DNA of 64,000 bases from Pseudomonadota bacterium. GTDB taxonomy: Bacteria; Pseudomonadota; Alphaproteobacteria; Acetobacterales; Acetobacteraceae. How positions within the stretch are numbered: position 1 is the stretch's first letter; each line of letters opens with the position of its first letter. The translations under genes were made by a program, and so were the position numbers. Below are positions 9,336 to 16,960 of the stretch, in pieces. Under the pieces are notes generated by a model that was not told where the DNA came from, did not search any database, and saw only the letters and a program-made list of their open reading frames with translations. The stretch lies in assembly GCA_021845595.1 (NCBI GenBank), contig JAJZVV010000013.1, forward strand, positions 45,530-109,529. Direction: 5' to 3'.

Positions 9336-10823
9336 ATGATAACCGCGCATTTACCGCCGCAATGGTTGTATCCTGCCTATCACGACCAGTCCGGCGGTAG
9401 AACAGCGATGATCCCCGTGAGCGAGATGCCCTTGCTTGGTGCCACCATGGACGGGCCCGGCCTGCCGACGCCGCTGTGCGAGGCGCTGCTCGAAAGCCGC
9501 CAGCGCTGGCAGGATCTGGTGCTGATGAGCGCCGATCTCGCCTTCGAGACCGATCCGTGGGGCCGCATCGTCTTCATCGCGCCGGACCCGGTGCTCGGCT
9601 GGCCGGCCGGCGCCCTGCTCGGCAAGCCGGCGCAGACCCTGCTCGCCACCCCGGTCGCCGAGGGCGGGTTCGATCCGTTCCGCCCCGGCCTGCGCACCCG
9701 CCACCGCCGCATCTGGCTGCGCCGGGGCGATGGCAGCTCCGTCTGCCTCTGCCTCAACACCTCCCCGATGCTGGATGCTTCCGGCGGCGTGCTCGGCAGC
9801 CGTGGCCTCGGCATGGACATCACCGAGGACGACGCCTTCAACGCCCGCATCGCCGCCGGGCTGCGCCGGGCCGAGCTGGTTGACCACATTCTCTACAGCG
9901 TCCGCCAGGAAGTGCTCGCCCCGCGCATGATCCAGGCCGCGCTCGCCGCCCTCCTGCGCGCGCTCGGCGCGGAGAGCGCCGCCGTGATCGAGACCCCGCT
10001 GGACCGGCCGGCGCCGGAGGGGATCATCCGCCACATCTCCGGGGCCGAAGCGCCGATGGCGGTGAGCGCCGGGCTCGGCATGATCGCCACGGGCGAGACG
10101 CCCGTCGGTGCCACCCTGGCGCTCGATGGCCGCCCGGTCGTGGCCTGCAGCTGCGATACCCGCCTCGACCATGGCGCCGCCCTGGTGGTCTGGCGCCCTC
10201 CCGGAGGGCGCAGCTTCGACCCCGACGAGCAGGCGCTGCTCGCGGCCGCCGCCGGCATCGTCCACATGGCGCTCGATCACGAATCCGTGCAGCGGGAAAT
10301 GGTCCGCCAGGCCCGCACGGACCCGCTCACCGGGCTCTACAACCGCCGCGCCTTCCTCGAGGAGCTGGACCGCCGCGTCGAGCGGCTGGAGCAGGAGAAT
10401 CTGCCCGGCACGCTGATGTTCGTCGATCTCGATAATTTCAAGGCGCTGAACGATCGCCTCGGCCACGAGGCCGGGGACGAGGCGCTGCGCGGCGTCACCG
10501 CGCTGCTGCGCGCCACCTTCCGCCCCACCGACCTGCTCGCCCGCTTGGGCGGCGACGAATTCGCCATCTGGCTCGACGGCGCCGACGAACTCGCCGCCGC
10601 CGAGCGGGCCGAGATGCTGCGCCAGCGCGGCCCCCGCACACTGGCCGAGATCGCCGACGGCACGCCGGAGGACCTCACCCTCTCCATCGGCATCGCCACC
10701 CACTGGCCGGGGGTGGCCGAAGACATCGACAGCCTCATGCACCGCGCCGACCAGACCATGTACGAAGTGAAGCGCAGCGGCCGCGGCCACTGGCGGGTCG
10801 CGCGCAGCGGCCGCGGCGGATAG
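9336..10823 (+). CDS. PAS/GAF-like sensor diguanylate cyclase (GGDEF)
   Basis: About 495 residues. A PAS-like domain (roughly 45-165: FETDPWGRIVFIAPDPVLGW ... GSRGLGMDIT) is followed by a GAF-like region (about 175-310) and a C-terminal GGDEF domain (about 325-490). The active-site motif is intact (GGDEF, residues 405-409) and a product-inhibition site RxxD (RPTD, 396-399) sits exactly five residues before it. It should make cyclic di-GMP under feedback control; there is no EAL domain. No signal peptide or membrane segment is seen, so it is probably cytosolic. An alternative ATG at 9408 (25th residue) would also keep the PAS domain; neither start has a clear ribosome-binding site. Confidence 0.88.
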   Translation: MITAHLPPQWLYPAYHDQSGGRTAMIPVSEMPLLGATMDGPGLPTPLCEALLESRQRWQDLVLMSADLAFETDPWGRIVFIAPDPVLGWPAGALLGKPAQTLLATPVAEGGFDPFRPGLRTRHRRIWLRRGDGSSVCLCLNTSPMLDASGGVLGSRGLGMDITEDDAFNARIAAGLRRAELVDHILYSVRQEVLAPRMIQAALAALLRALGAESAAVIETPLDRPAPEGIIRHISGAEAPMAVSAGLGMIATGETPVGATLALDGRPVVACSCDTRLDHGAALVVWRPPGGRSFDPDEQALLAAAAGIVHMALDHESVQREMVRQARTDPLTGLYNRRAFLEELDRRVERLEQENLPGTLMFVDLDNFKALNDRLGHEAGDEALRGVTALLRATFRPTDLLARLGGDEFAIWLDGADELAAAERAEMLRQRGPRTLAEIADGTPEDLTLSIGIATHWPGVAEDIDSLMHRADQTMYEVKRSGRGHWRVARSGRGG

Positions 10824-10831
10824 CGCTCGCC

Positions 10832-12091
10832 GTGGGCACCCTCGCCCCGCCGCCGGCCAGCCAGCGCGCGGCCCGCATCGAGGCCGCGCTCGGCCAGGTG
10901 CTGCAGAACGGCACCGAAGGCGCGCGCGTGCGCCTCGCCTCCGCCGTCGAGACGCCGGCCGAGGTCCTCGGCGTCCTCGCCGCGGACCCCTCCGTCACCG
11001 TGCGTGCCGCCGTTTCGATGAACCCGGCGACGCCGCCGGCCGCCGACCGGGTCCTCGCCGAGGACGCCGACGGGCGGGTGCGGCTGCTGCTCGGCCGCAA
11101 GCTCGCCGCCCTCGCCCCGAATCTCGCCAGCGACGAGCTCGACCGAGCCGGGCAGCAGGCGCTCGGCACGCTCATGCATCTGGTCGAGGACGCGCAGCTG
11201 CGCGTCCGCGCCGCCATCGCCGATGTGGTCAAGGAGATGCCGCAGGCGCCGCGCGAACTCATCCTCAGCCTCGCGCGCGATTCCGCCATGCCGGTCAGCG
11301 AACCGATCCTGCGGCTCTCGCCCCTGCTCACCGACGCCGACCTGCTCGCCATCCTCGCCGCCCCGCCCCACGCCGCCGCCACCACCGCCATCGCCCGGCG
11401 CGCCAGCCTCTCGGAGTCGGTGTGCGAGCAGATCGCCCGCACCGCCGACACCGCCGCCATCGGCGCCATGCTGGCCAACCCGTGCGCGACCATCCGCGAG
11501 GCGACGCTCGACGCCCTCATCGCCCAGGCGGGCGAGCATGGCGAATGGCACGAGCCGCTGGTGCACCGCCCCAATCTCTCGGCCACCGCCGTGCACGCGC
11601 TGACGCGAATCGTCAGCACCCGGCTGCTGCAGGTTCTGGCCGAACGCGCCGACCTCGACCCCGGAACGGCCGCCGATCTCAAGCGCCGGGTCGCCGCGCG
11701 CCTCGACCCCACGCCAGCGCCCGCGGAAGCCGACGCCGAACACGCGCTGCGCCAGGCCCAGGCACTGCACCACGACGGCGGCCTCAACGAAGCCGCCCTG
11801 ATGCGCGCGGTGGAAGGCGGCGACGCCACCTACGCCACCGCCCTGCTCGCCGTCGCCGCCCGCGTGCCGCAAGCCGCCGTGAACCGCGCCGCCGGCCTGC
11901 GCAACGGCAAGGGCCTCGTCAGCCTGATCTGGCAGGCCGGCTTCACCATGCGCTGCGCCGCCGGCGTGCAATCCCTCCTCGGCCGCATCCCGCCCAGCCA
12001 ACTCCTCGCCCCCAGTCCCTCCGGCGGCTTCCCCCTCGCCCCGGAAGACATGCGCTGGCAACTGGATTTCCTGGCGCGCATCAGCCACTGA
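10832..12091 (+). CDS. DUF2336 domain-containing HEAT-like repeat protein
   Basis: 419 residues from a GTG 8 bp after the diguanylate cyclase gene. The sequence is a run of short alpha-helical pairs (for example VTVRAAVSMNPATPPAADRVLAEDADGRVR), as in the DUF2336 family of alphaproteobacteria, which resembles HEAT repeats. No catalytic motif and no signal peptide are visible. Members are often next to two-component or cyclic di-GMP genes; here the partner is a GGDEF protein in the same operon. A role as a binding or scaffold protein in that signalling is inference. Confidence 0.8.
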   Translation: MGTLAPPPASQRAARIEAALGQVLQNGTEGARVRLASAVETPAEVLGVLAADPSVTVRAAVSMNPATPPAADRVLAEDADGRVRLLLGRKLAALAPNLASDELDRAGQQALGTLMHLVEDAQLRVRAAIADVVKEMPQAPRELILSLARDSAMPVSEPILRLSPLLTDADLLAILAAPPHAAATTAIARRASLSESVCEQIARTADTAAIGAMLANPCATIREATLDALIAQAGEHGEWHEPLVHRPNLSATAVHALTRIVSTRLLQVLAERADLDPGTAADLKRRVAARLDPTPAPAEADAEHALRQAQALHHDGGLNEAALMRAVEGGDATYATALLAVAARVPQAAVNRAAGLRNGKGLVSLIWQAGFTMRCAAGVQSLLGRIPPSQLLAPSPSGGFPLAPEDMRWQLDFLARISH

Positions 12092-12168
12092 GGCGGGAAG
12101 GCGCCGGGGCCGGGGAGGCTTGGCGGGCCGCCTTGACCGGTTCCGCTGCCGGTGGGCAACATGCCCGT

Positions 12169-13212
12169 ATGCAACCTTCGGTCGCGATCATCGGTGCTGG
12201 CTGGTATGGCTGCCATATCGGCACCTCGCTCCGCGGACTCGGTTTCGACGTCACCGTGTTCGAGCAGCATGACCGCGCCTTGCACGAAGCTTCGGGCAAC
12301 AACCAGTTCCGCCTGCATCTCGGCTTCCACTATCCGCGCCATCACGCGACCCGCATTCAGTCGCGCGACGGGTTCAACCGCTTTATCGAGCGTTATCCCC
12401 GCCTGTCGCGTGAGGTCCGGTCGAACATCTATGCCGTGCCGTCCGAGGATTCGCTGATCGACTTCCTCACCTACCGGCTGATCATGACTTCGTCGGGGAT
12501 CGAGTTCCAGGAAACGCGCTCCCCGGACGTGCCACTCGCGCACATCGATGGCGCGCTGCTCGTGGGCGAGCGCGTGCTCCTGATCGAAACCGCCCGGCGC
12601 TATTTCGCCGACCGGCTGGGCGCCGCGCTGCGCCTCGGCTGCCGTGCCGAGCATGTCGTGGAGGAGCCTGGCGGCGTCCGCGTCAACGGCGAGCGCTTCG
12701 ACGTGCTCGTGGACGCGACCTGGGGCCATTTCTCCCGCCCGTTATTGCCGGTGATCTATGAGCCGACGGTGCTGTTCTACTACGAGTTGCCGGCCGACTT
12801 TCCGGCCGTGACGCTCGTCGACGGCCCGCTCTGCTCGGTCTATCCGACCGAAACGCCCGGGCTCTACACGCTCTCCAGCGTGCCGCACACGCCGCTCGGG
12901 CAGTTCGCTACCGCCGCCGAGGCGCGCGCGGCGCGCGACGCCGCCGACACCGCAACCTTGGCCTTGAAAAGCGCCGCAATGGAGGCGCAGATCGGCAAGT
13001 ACCTCCCAGGCTTCCGCGACGCCGCGCGGCCGGTCGGGGTGCAACTCGCCATCAAGACCAAGCCGATCGGGCGGAGCGACGACCGCAGTTGCACCGTCAG
13101 TCGCCGTGGTCGCGTCTTTTCGGTGATGTCGGGCAAGATCGATACGATCTTCTTTGCCGTCGAGCGCATCCTCGCGGTCCTGGAGTCCGGCGCGGATCTC
13201 GCCGAATCATGA
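12169..13212 (+). CDS. FAD-dependent oxidoreductase in glycan cluster
   Basis: 347 residues. The N-terminus is an FAD-binding Rossmann motif (VAIIGAGWYGCHIGTSL, with FEQH at the end of strand 2), and the overall pattern is DAO/amine-oxidase-like. The motif NNQFRLHLGFHYPRHH near residue 45 is unusual and probably part of the active site. The start ATG at 12169 gives the Rossmann motif right at the N-terminus; the reading frame upstream of it is a shadow of the DUF2336 gene. The stop overlaps the next start (ATGA). It is the first of four overlapping genes that look like one sugar-modification operon. The substrate is unknown. Confidence 0.8.
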   Translation: MQPSVAIIGAGWYGCHIGTSLRGLGFDVTVFEQHDRALHEASGNNQFRLHLGFHYPRHHATRIQSRDGFNRFIERYPRLSREVRSNIYAVPSEDSLIDFLTYRLIMTSSGIEFQETRSPDVPLAHIDGALLVGERVLLIETARRYFADRLGAALRLGCRAEHVVEEPGGVRVNGERFDVLVDATWGHFSRPLLPVIYEPTVLFYYELPADFPAVTLVDGPLCSVYPTETPGLYTLSSVPHTPLGQFATAAEARAARDAADTATLALKSAAMEAQIGKYLPGFRDAARPVGVQLAIKTKPIGRSDDRSCTVSRRGRVFSVMSGKIDTIFFAVERILAVLESGADLAES

Positions 13213-13982
13213 CCCATGGCAGCGCGCTGATCGGCCATACCGGGTTCGTCGGCAGCAATCTCGACCGGCAGATGCGGTTTCAGCACCGCTTCCGATCGAC
13301 CGATATCGAGACAATCGCCGGGAAGTGCTTCGATCTCGTCATCTGCGCCGGCGTCTCCGCGGTCAAATGGCTTGCCAACCAGGATCCGGAGCGCGATCGC
13401 GCCGGAATCGCGCGCCTCATCGGTCCACTGCAGCGCGTGCAGGCCGAACGGTTCGTGCTGATCTCGACCGTCGACGTCTATCCCGATCCGCACGCGGTGG
13501 ACGAGGCCAGCGCGATCGACGCCGAGCGACTCGCGCCCTATGGCCGCCATCGCTACGAGCTGGAACAGTTCGTCACCGCGCACTTCCCGCGCGTCCTCAT
13601 CCTCCGCCTGCCCGGGCTGTTCGGCCCCGGGCTCAAGAAGAACGTCATTTTCGATCTTCTGCACGGCAATCGACTCGAAGAGATCAATCCCGCCTCTGCG
13701 TTCCAGTACTACCCGCTCGCCCGCCTCGCCCGCGACATCGAGGCCGGCCTCACCGCCAACCTCGACCTTGCCAACCTCGCGACCGAACCGCTGCCGACCG
13801 CGCAAATCCACGCCGCCCTGTTCGCCGGCGCCACGATCGGCGCCAATGCGGATCCGTCGCTGAGCTACGACATGCGCACGCGCCACGCGGAGGCTTTCGG
13901 CGGCTCCGGCGCGTATGTGATGACGGCGGCGGACGTGCTGACCGCGCTCGATGGCTTCGTCGCCGAGACGCGGCATGGCTGA
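13209..13982 (+). CDS. NAD-dependent epimerase/dehydratase-like protein
   Basis: 257 residues with an N-terminal nucleotide-binding motif GHTGFVGSNL and the strand LISTVDVYPDP, then YGRHRYELE with the YxxxK-like position occupied by Arg/Tyr rather than a clean YxxxK. It is an atypical short-chain dehydrogenase of the extended (nucleotide-sugar) type, with FGPGLKKNVIFDLLHG resembling the sugar-nucleotide-binding part. It overlaps both neighbours by a few bases, so the four-gene unit is translated together. The altered catalytic motif means the activity (epimerase, reductase or dehydratase) cannot be named. Confidence 0.75.
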   Translation: MTHGSALIGHTGFVGSNLDRQMRFQHRFRSTDIETIAGKCFDLVICAGVSAVKWLANQDPERDRAGIARLIGPLQRVQAERFVLISTVDVYPDPHAVDEASAIDAERLAPYGRHRYELEQFVTAHFPRVLILRLPGLFGPGLKKNVIFDLLHGNRLEEINPASAFQYYPLARLARDIEAGLTANLDLANLATEPLPTAQIHAALFAGATIGANADPSLSYDMRTRHAEAFGGSGAYVMTAADVLTALDGFVAETRHG

Positions 13983-14808
13983 TCCGCCTCTTGCCATCTC
14001 CAACCTCGCCTGGACGAGCGCGGGCGAGGCCGAGATTCTCCCCCGACTTGTGCAATGGGGGGCAGAGGGTGTGGAGGTTGCGCCCGGGCGGCTCGGCGCC
14101 TGGGACACGCTCGAGCCCGCCCGCCTCCACGCATATCGGAACCTGCTCACAGCGAACGGCCTCGTTGCAAGCTCGCTCCAGGCCGTGTTCTATGGCCGCG
14201 AGGACATCGCCCTGCTGCATGAGGAAGCGCGGTTCAACGCCATGTGCGAACACATGAAGCAGGTGGCGGAGATCGCGTCCGCGCTCGACGCGCGCAGGAT
14301 CGTGTTCGGTGCCCCGCGCCAGCGCCGGCGCGGCACCCTGGAGCCGGCCGCGGCGATGGCACTCGCCACTGAGCGCCTGGCCCGGCTCGGCGCCATCGCC
14401 GCCGACGCCGGCGCGTGCCTCGGCATCGAGCCCGTTCCCGCCGTGTATGGTGGTGACTTCCTCGAAACCGCCGAAGAGGTGATCGACCTTGTCCGCCGCA
14501 TCGGCCAGCCCGGCGTGCGCGTGCATCTCGACACCGCCTGCGTCACGCTCGGCGGCGGGGACATCGGGCGCGCCATCGCCGCAGCCGGCGCCGACCTCGC
14601 GCATTTCCATCTCGCCGAGCGCGATCTCGGCGATTTCGCCGCCCCGCGGATGCCGCACGCACGCGCCTTCGCCGCCCTCGCTGCCGCCGGCTATGAGGGA
14701 TGGACGGCGATCGAAATGCTCGGCACGGGCACGGACGATGCGCACCGCGTCCGCACCGCGCTCGCTGCCGCCATCGCCGCTCGGACCGCCGCAGGAGCGC
14801 AGCCATGA
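13975..14808 (+). CDS. Sugar phosphate isomerase/epimerase-like TIM-barrel protein
   Basis: 277 residues, xylose-isomerase-like/AP-endonuclease-2 TIM-barrel family. Metal-ligand type positions are visible: GIEPVPAVYGGDF (Glu after strand 5), VHLDTACVTLGG (Asp), FHLAERDLG (His) and a C-terminal WTAIEML (Glu). Such proteins isomerise or epimerise free or phosphorylated sugars. The ATG at 13975 lies inside the end of the preceding gene, and its own stop overlaps the next ATG, so it is the third gene of the coupled glycan unit. Confidence 0.8.
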   Translation: MADPPLAISNLAWTSAGEAEILPRLVQWGAEGVEVAPGRLGAWDTLEPARLHAYRNLLTANGLVASSLQAVFYGREDIALLHEEARFNAMCEHMKQVAEIASALDARRIVFGAPRQRRRGTLEPAAAMALATERLARLGAIAADAGACLGIEPVPAVYGGDFLETAEEVIDLVRRIGQPGVRVHLDTACVTLGGGDIGRAIAAAGADLAHFHLAERDLGDFAAPRMPHARAFAALAAAGYEGWTAIEMLGTGTDDAHRVRTALAAAIAARTAAGAQP

Positions 14809-15149
14809 GTGAAACGATGACCGGGCCGCCTGCGCAGATCCGCGGCGAAGTGGTTGCCACGCCGGAGGGGTTCTGCCTGCGCGATGGCGAGGGCGAACTG
14901 CGGCCGATCCGGCTCGGCGGCGTACCGGTACGCGAATTTCTCCCCGGCTGGGCACCGTTGTTCGTCTATTCCGCGTTTCCAGGACTGCATCTGCTGGAAT
15001 TGCAGCACGAGAGTGGGCAGCGCGCGACCTGGTTCCTCGATGACCGGCTGGAGCGGTTGGGCGATGCGGTGAAGGATTTGCCCCCCCGCACCAGGCCCGG
15101 CTGCTCGAAGCCGCGGCCGAACTTCGGGCGGATCTCTGGACGCAGCTGA
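14805..15149 (+). CDS. 5' part of a large unknown glycan-cluster protein, interrupted at a C7 tract
   Basis: The ATG at 14805 overlaps the previous stop. About 92 residues read like normal protein (QIRGEVVATPEGFCLRDGEG, then WAPLFVYSAFPGLHLLELQ). The frame then passes a run of seven C (15081-15087), and what follows up to the stop looks like out-of-frame sequence. In the other frame, immediately after the C run, a natural helix (HQARLLEAAAELRADLWTQL) leads without a stop into the 15149 gene. One extra C would join the two into a product of about 639 residues. Either a real frameshift, a slippage-controlled switch, or a sequencing error explains this. I do not recognise the N-terminal domain. 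Confidence 0.65.
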   Translation: MSETMTGPPAQIRGEVVATPEGFCLRDGEGELRPIRLGGVPVREFLPGWAPLFVYSAFPGLHLLELQHESGQRATWFLDDRLERLGDAVKDLPPRTRPGCSKPRPNFGRISGRS

Positions 15150-16723
15150 TGCTCGCCGCGCGCCCGGCGCTGAGCCCGGCGACGCGCGCCTTCTTCCACG
15201 TCAACGAACCGATCCGCGATCAGATTCTCGCCGCCCTGCAGCAGGCGCACCCCGCTGAACCGACAGTGATCGACCTCGCCGCCCACGCCGAGCCGACCTT
15301 TTCCTGTTCGTGGAACGGCGGCGAGGCGGTGCTACGACGCGAGCATCTCGAAGCGCTGTTCGCCGCCCCGATCAAGGACCGCTTCATCGACGCATGCGCC
15401 ACGGGCCGCCTCACCTGGCCCTCGCCGGTGGACGGCGCGCCGATGCGCCTTTTGGGCGGGCTCTTTCTCGATGATTTCCGCTTTGCCTACCGGATGCTCG
15501 ACGAGGCGAGCGGGCTCGTGGTGGTGCCCATCGTCACCGAGCATTTGTCCTGCACCATCGCGCTGTTCCTGCCGCAGGCCTGCCTCGTCTTCACCCCCTC
15601 GGGCTTCGCGACACACCTGCTCGGCCATCATTTCCGCGGCGTGGCGGAAAGGCTGGAGCAGCATCTCGGCCGCCACGCCCTGCTGCTCGAGCGCTATTTC
15701 AGGCTGGAGAACTTCTCCTTCGTCTCTGTTCTCCGCGAGCGGCCTGGCCTTCATCTCGGCCATCAACTGTGGAACGAGCTCGGCGCTATCGAGTCCATTG
15801 TCGACGCCCTGGCGCCGGGAAATCTGCCGCACTTCCTTGTCCCAACCGCGCCGGAGGGCACCGAGATCTACGGTCCACTGGACACGCTCTACCCGGAACT
15901 CGTCGGCCGCGTCGTCCGCTCCGAGCTTGGCGTGCGCGGGCTCATTCCGGACGCCTACGCGCGCGGCTACTGCGTCACCCGGCTCACCGGCGAGATGGTG
16001 CCCGCGAGACTCCGCGAGCGGATCGGCCGCTTCGCCGCCAGCAGCCCGTCCGGGCGCGCCGTAGCGGCGGCGGCGGCCGATTCGGGCGAGCTTCCGATCA
16101 TCATGATCGGCCTGCGCGTGGAGAACCGCACGCATGTCGATCTGCCGGGTTTCCTCAAAGCGCTAATCGAGCGCCTCATGCAGCGCACCGGTCCGGCCGT
16201 TTTCGTGATCGACGGCCATAATCGCCGCCTGCCCGGCGATGCCGAAAGCTCCCTCGAGAGCCACTGGGAACACGTCGCAATCCGCCGGCCGCAGGATGTC
16301 GAGCACGAGATCGTCACCGAACTGTCGGGCCATTTCGCCGGCTCCGAGGCCCGGATTGTCTCGACGATCGGCGCCAACATCCAGGAAAGCATTTCCTGGT
16401 GCCGCCTGAGCCGTGTCTTCATCGCCATCTGGGGCGCCGGGTTGGCGAAATACCGCTGGGTCGGGAACCTTCCCGGATTCGTCCTCTCCAGCGCCTGGAA
16501 CCTGCAGCATCGCGCCGACCTGCACATATACGATTTGCCGCAATACATGGATGATCCGACCGAGGTCGCCTTCGTCGCGCCGGACATTATCACCGATCGC
16601 GCGGACGAGCGGCCGCTCGTCGTCGTCGGCGAAAACCTGCAGCCTTCCTATGCCAATTTCGACGTGAACGTCGAAGCTCTTTGGCCGCAACTCGCGGAGT
16701 TCCTGCAGCGCCACGCGCTTTGA
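15149..16723 (+). CDS. 3' part of the same large unknown protein (possible glycosyltransferase-like)
   Basis: 524 residues from the first ATG in frame, but the frame is open further upstream and continues the 14805 gene if the C7 tract is shifted by one. Visible features are a central region with GLHLGHQLWNELGAIESIVD, and a C-terminal half with IIMIGLRVENRTHVD, AVFVIDGHNRRLPGD and IGANIQESISWCRLSRVFIA, followed by a small-residue loop and a short strand. That order of strand, Asp-containing turn and late IGA..E....SRVFIA motif recalls GT61/capsule-type glycosyltransferases, but only weakly. Fourth gene of the glycan unit; followed by a 9-bp-stem hairpin. Confidence 0.6.
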   Translation: MLAARPALSPATRAFFHVNEPIRDQILAALQQAHPAEPTVIDLAAHAEPTFSCSWNGGEAVLRREHLEALFAAPIKDRFIDACATGRLTWPSPVDGAPMRLLGGLFLDDFRFAYRMLDEASGLVVVPIVTEHLSCTIALFLPQACLVFTPSGFATHLLGHHFRGVAERLEQHLGRHALLLERYFRLENFSFVSVLRERPGLHLGHQLWNELGAIESIVDALAPGNLPHFLVPTAPEGTEIYGPLDTLYPELVGRVVRSELGVRGLIPDAYARGYCVTRLTGEMVPARLRERIGRFAASSPSGRAVAAAAADSGELPIIMIGLRVENRTHVDLPGFLKALIERLMQRTGPAVFVIDGHNRRLPGDAESSLESHWEHVAIRRPQDVEHEIVTELSGHFAGSEARIVSTIGANIQESISWCRLSRVFIAIWGAGLAKYRWVGNLPGFVLSSAWNLQHRADLHIYDLPQYMDDPTEVAFVAPDIITDRADERPLVVVGENLQPSYANFDVNVEALWPQLAEFLQRHAL

Positions 16724-16869
16724 GGTTAATCCGGGATCCGGCCACCGCGTTGGCCTCATGCCGGCGCCGCCGTCGGCGCCGCCCCGGTCACGAAAGGGCT
16801 CGCCTCGCCTCTGCCGACCCGGAAGCTGCGCGACGTAGCGCCGCTCCCGCCAACGGAGCCGCCGTTCCG

Positions 16870-16905
16870 AACTATTGGATAAAATCAGGCGAAAGAGTCC
16901 GCTCG
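16870..16905 (+). pseudogene. Short inverted remnant of a GT92-like gene
   Basis: On the + strand, 16873-16888 matches 15 of 16 bases of the reverse complement of 17806-17821, inside the neighbouring GT92-like gene. In frame it reads NYWIKSGE, against NHYWIKSEA in the intact gene, which is the conserved family motif. The rest of this intergenic stretch has no recognisable homology. I read it as a fragment left by rearrangement or by loss of a second GT92 gene in the opposite orientation. Confidence 0.4.
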
Positions 16906-16913
16906 GTTTGGCA

Positions 16914-16948
16914 GGTGCCCGCCAGTCTGGCCGGGGGAAGCGGGCACC
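16914..16948. terminator. Hairpin between convergent glycan genes
   Basis: Perfect 9-bp inverted repeat (GGTGCCCGC / GCGGGCACC) with a 17-nt loop, placed between the end of the + strand cluster (16723) and the end of the - strand glycosyltransferase gene (16961). There is no strong T run on either side, so it may act as a weak two-way terminator or an mRNA 3' stabiliser. Confidence 0.4.
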
Positions 16949-16960
16949 AAGCGTCAGATT

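Noticed and set aside
16724..16960. A full + strand gene covering 16681-16971
   Set aside because: Only the short NYWIKS part has recognisable homology; the remainder is Arg-rich shadow sequence.
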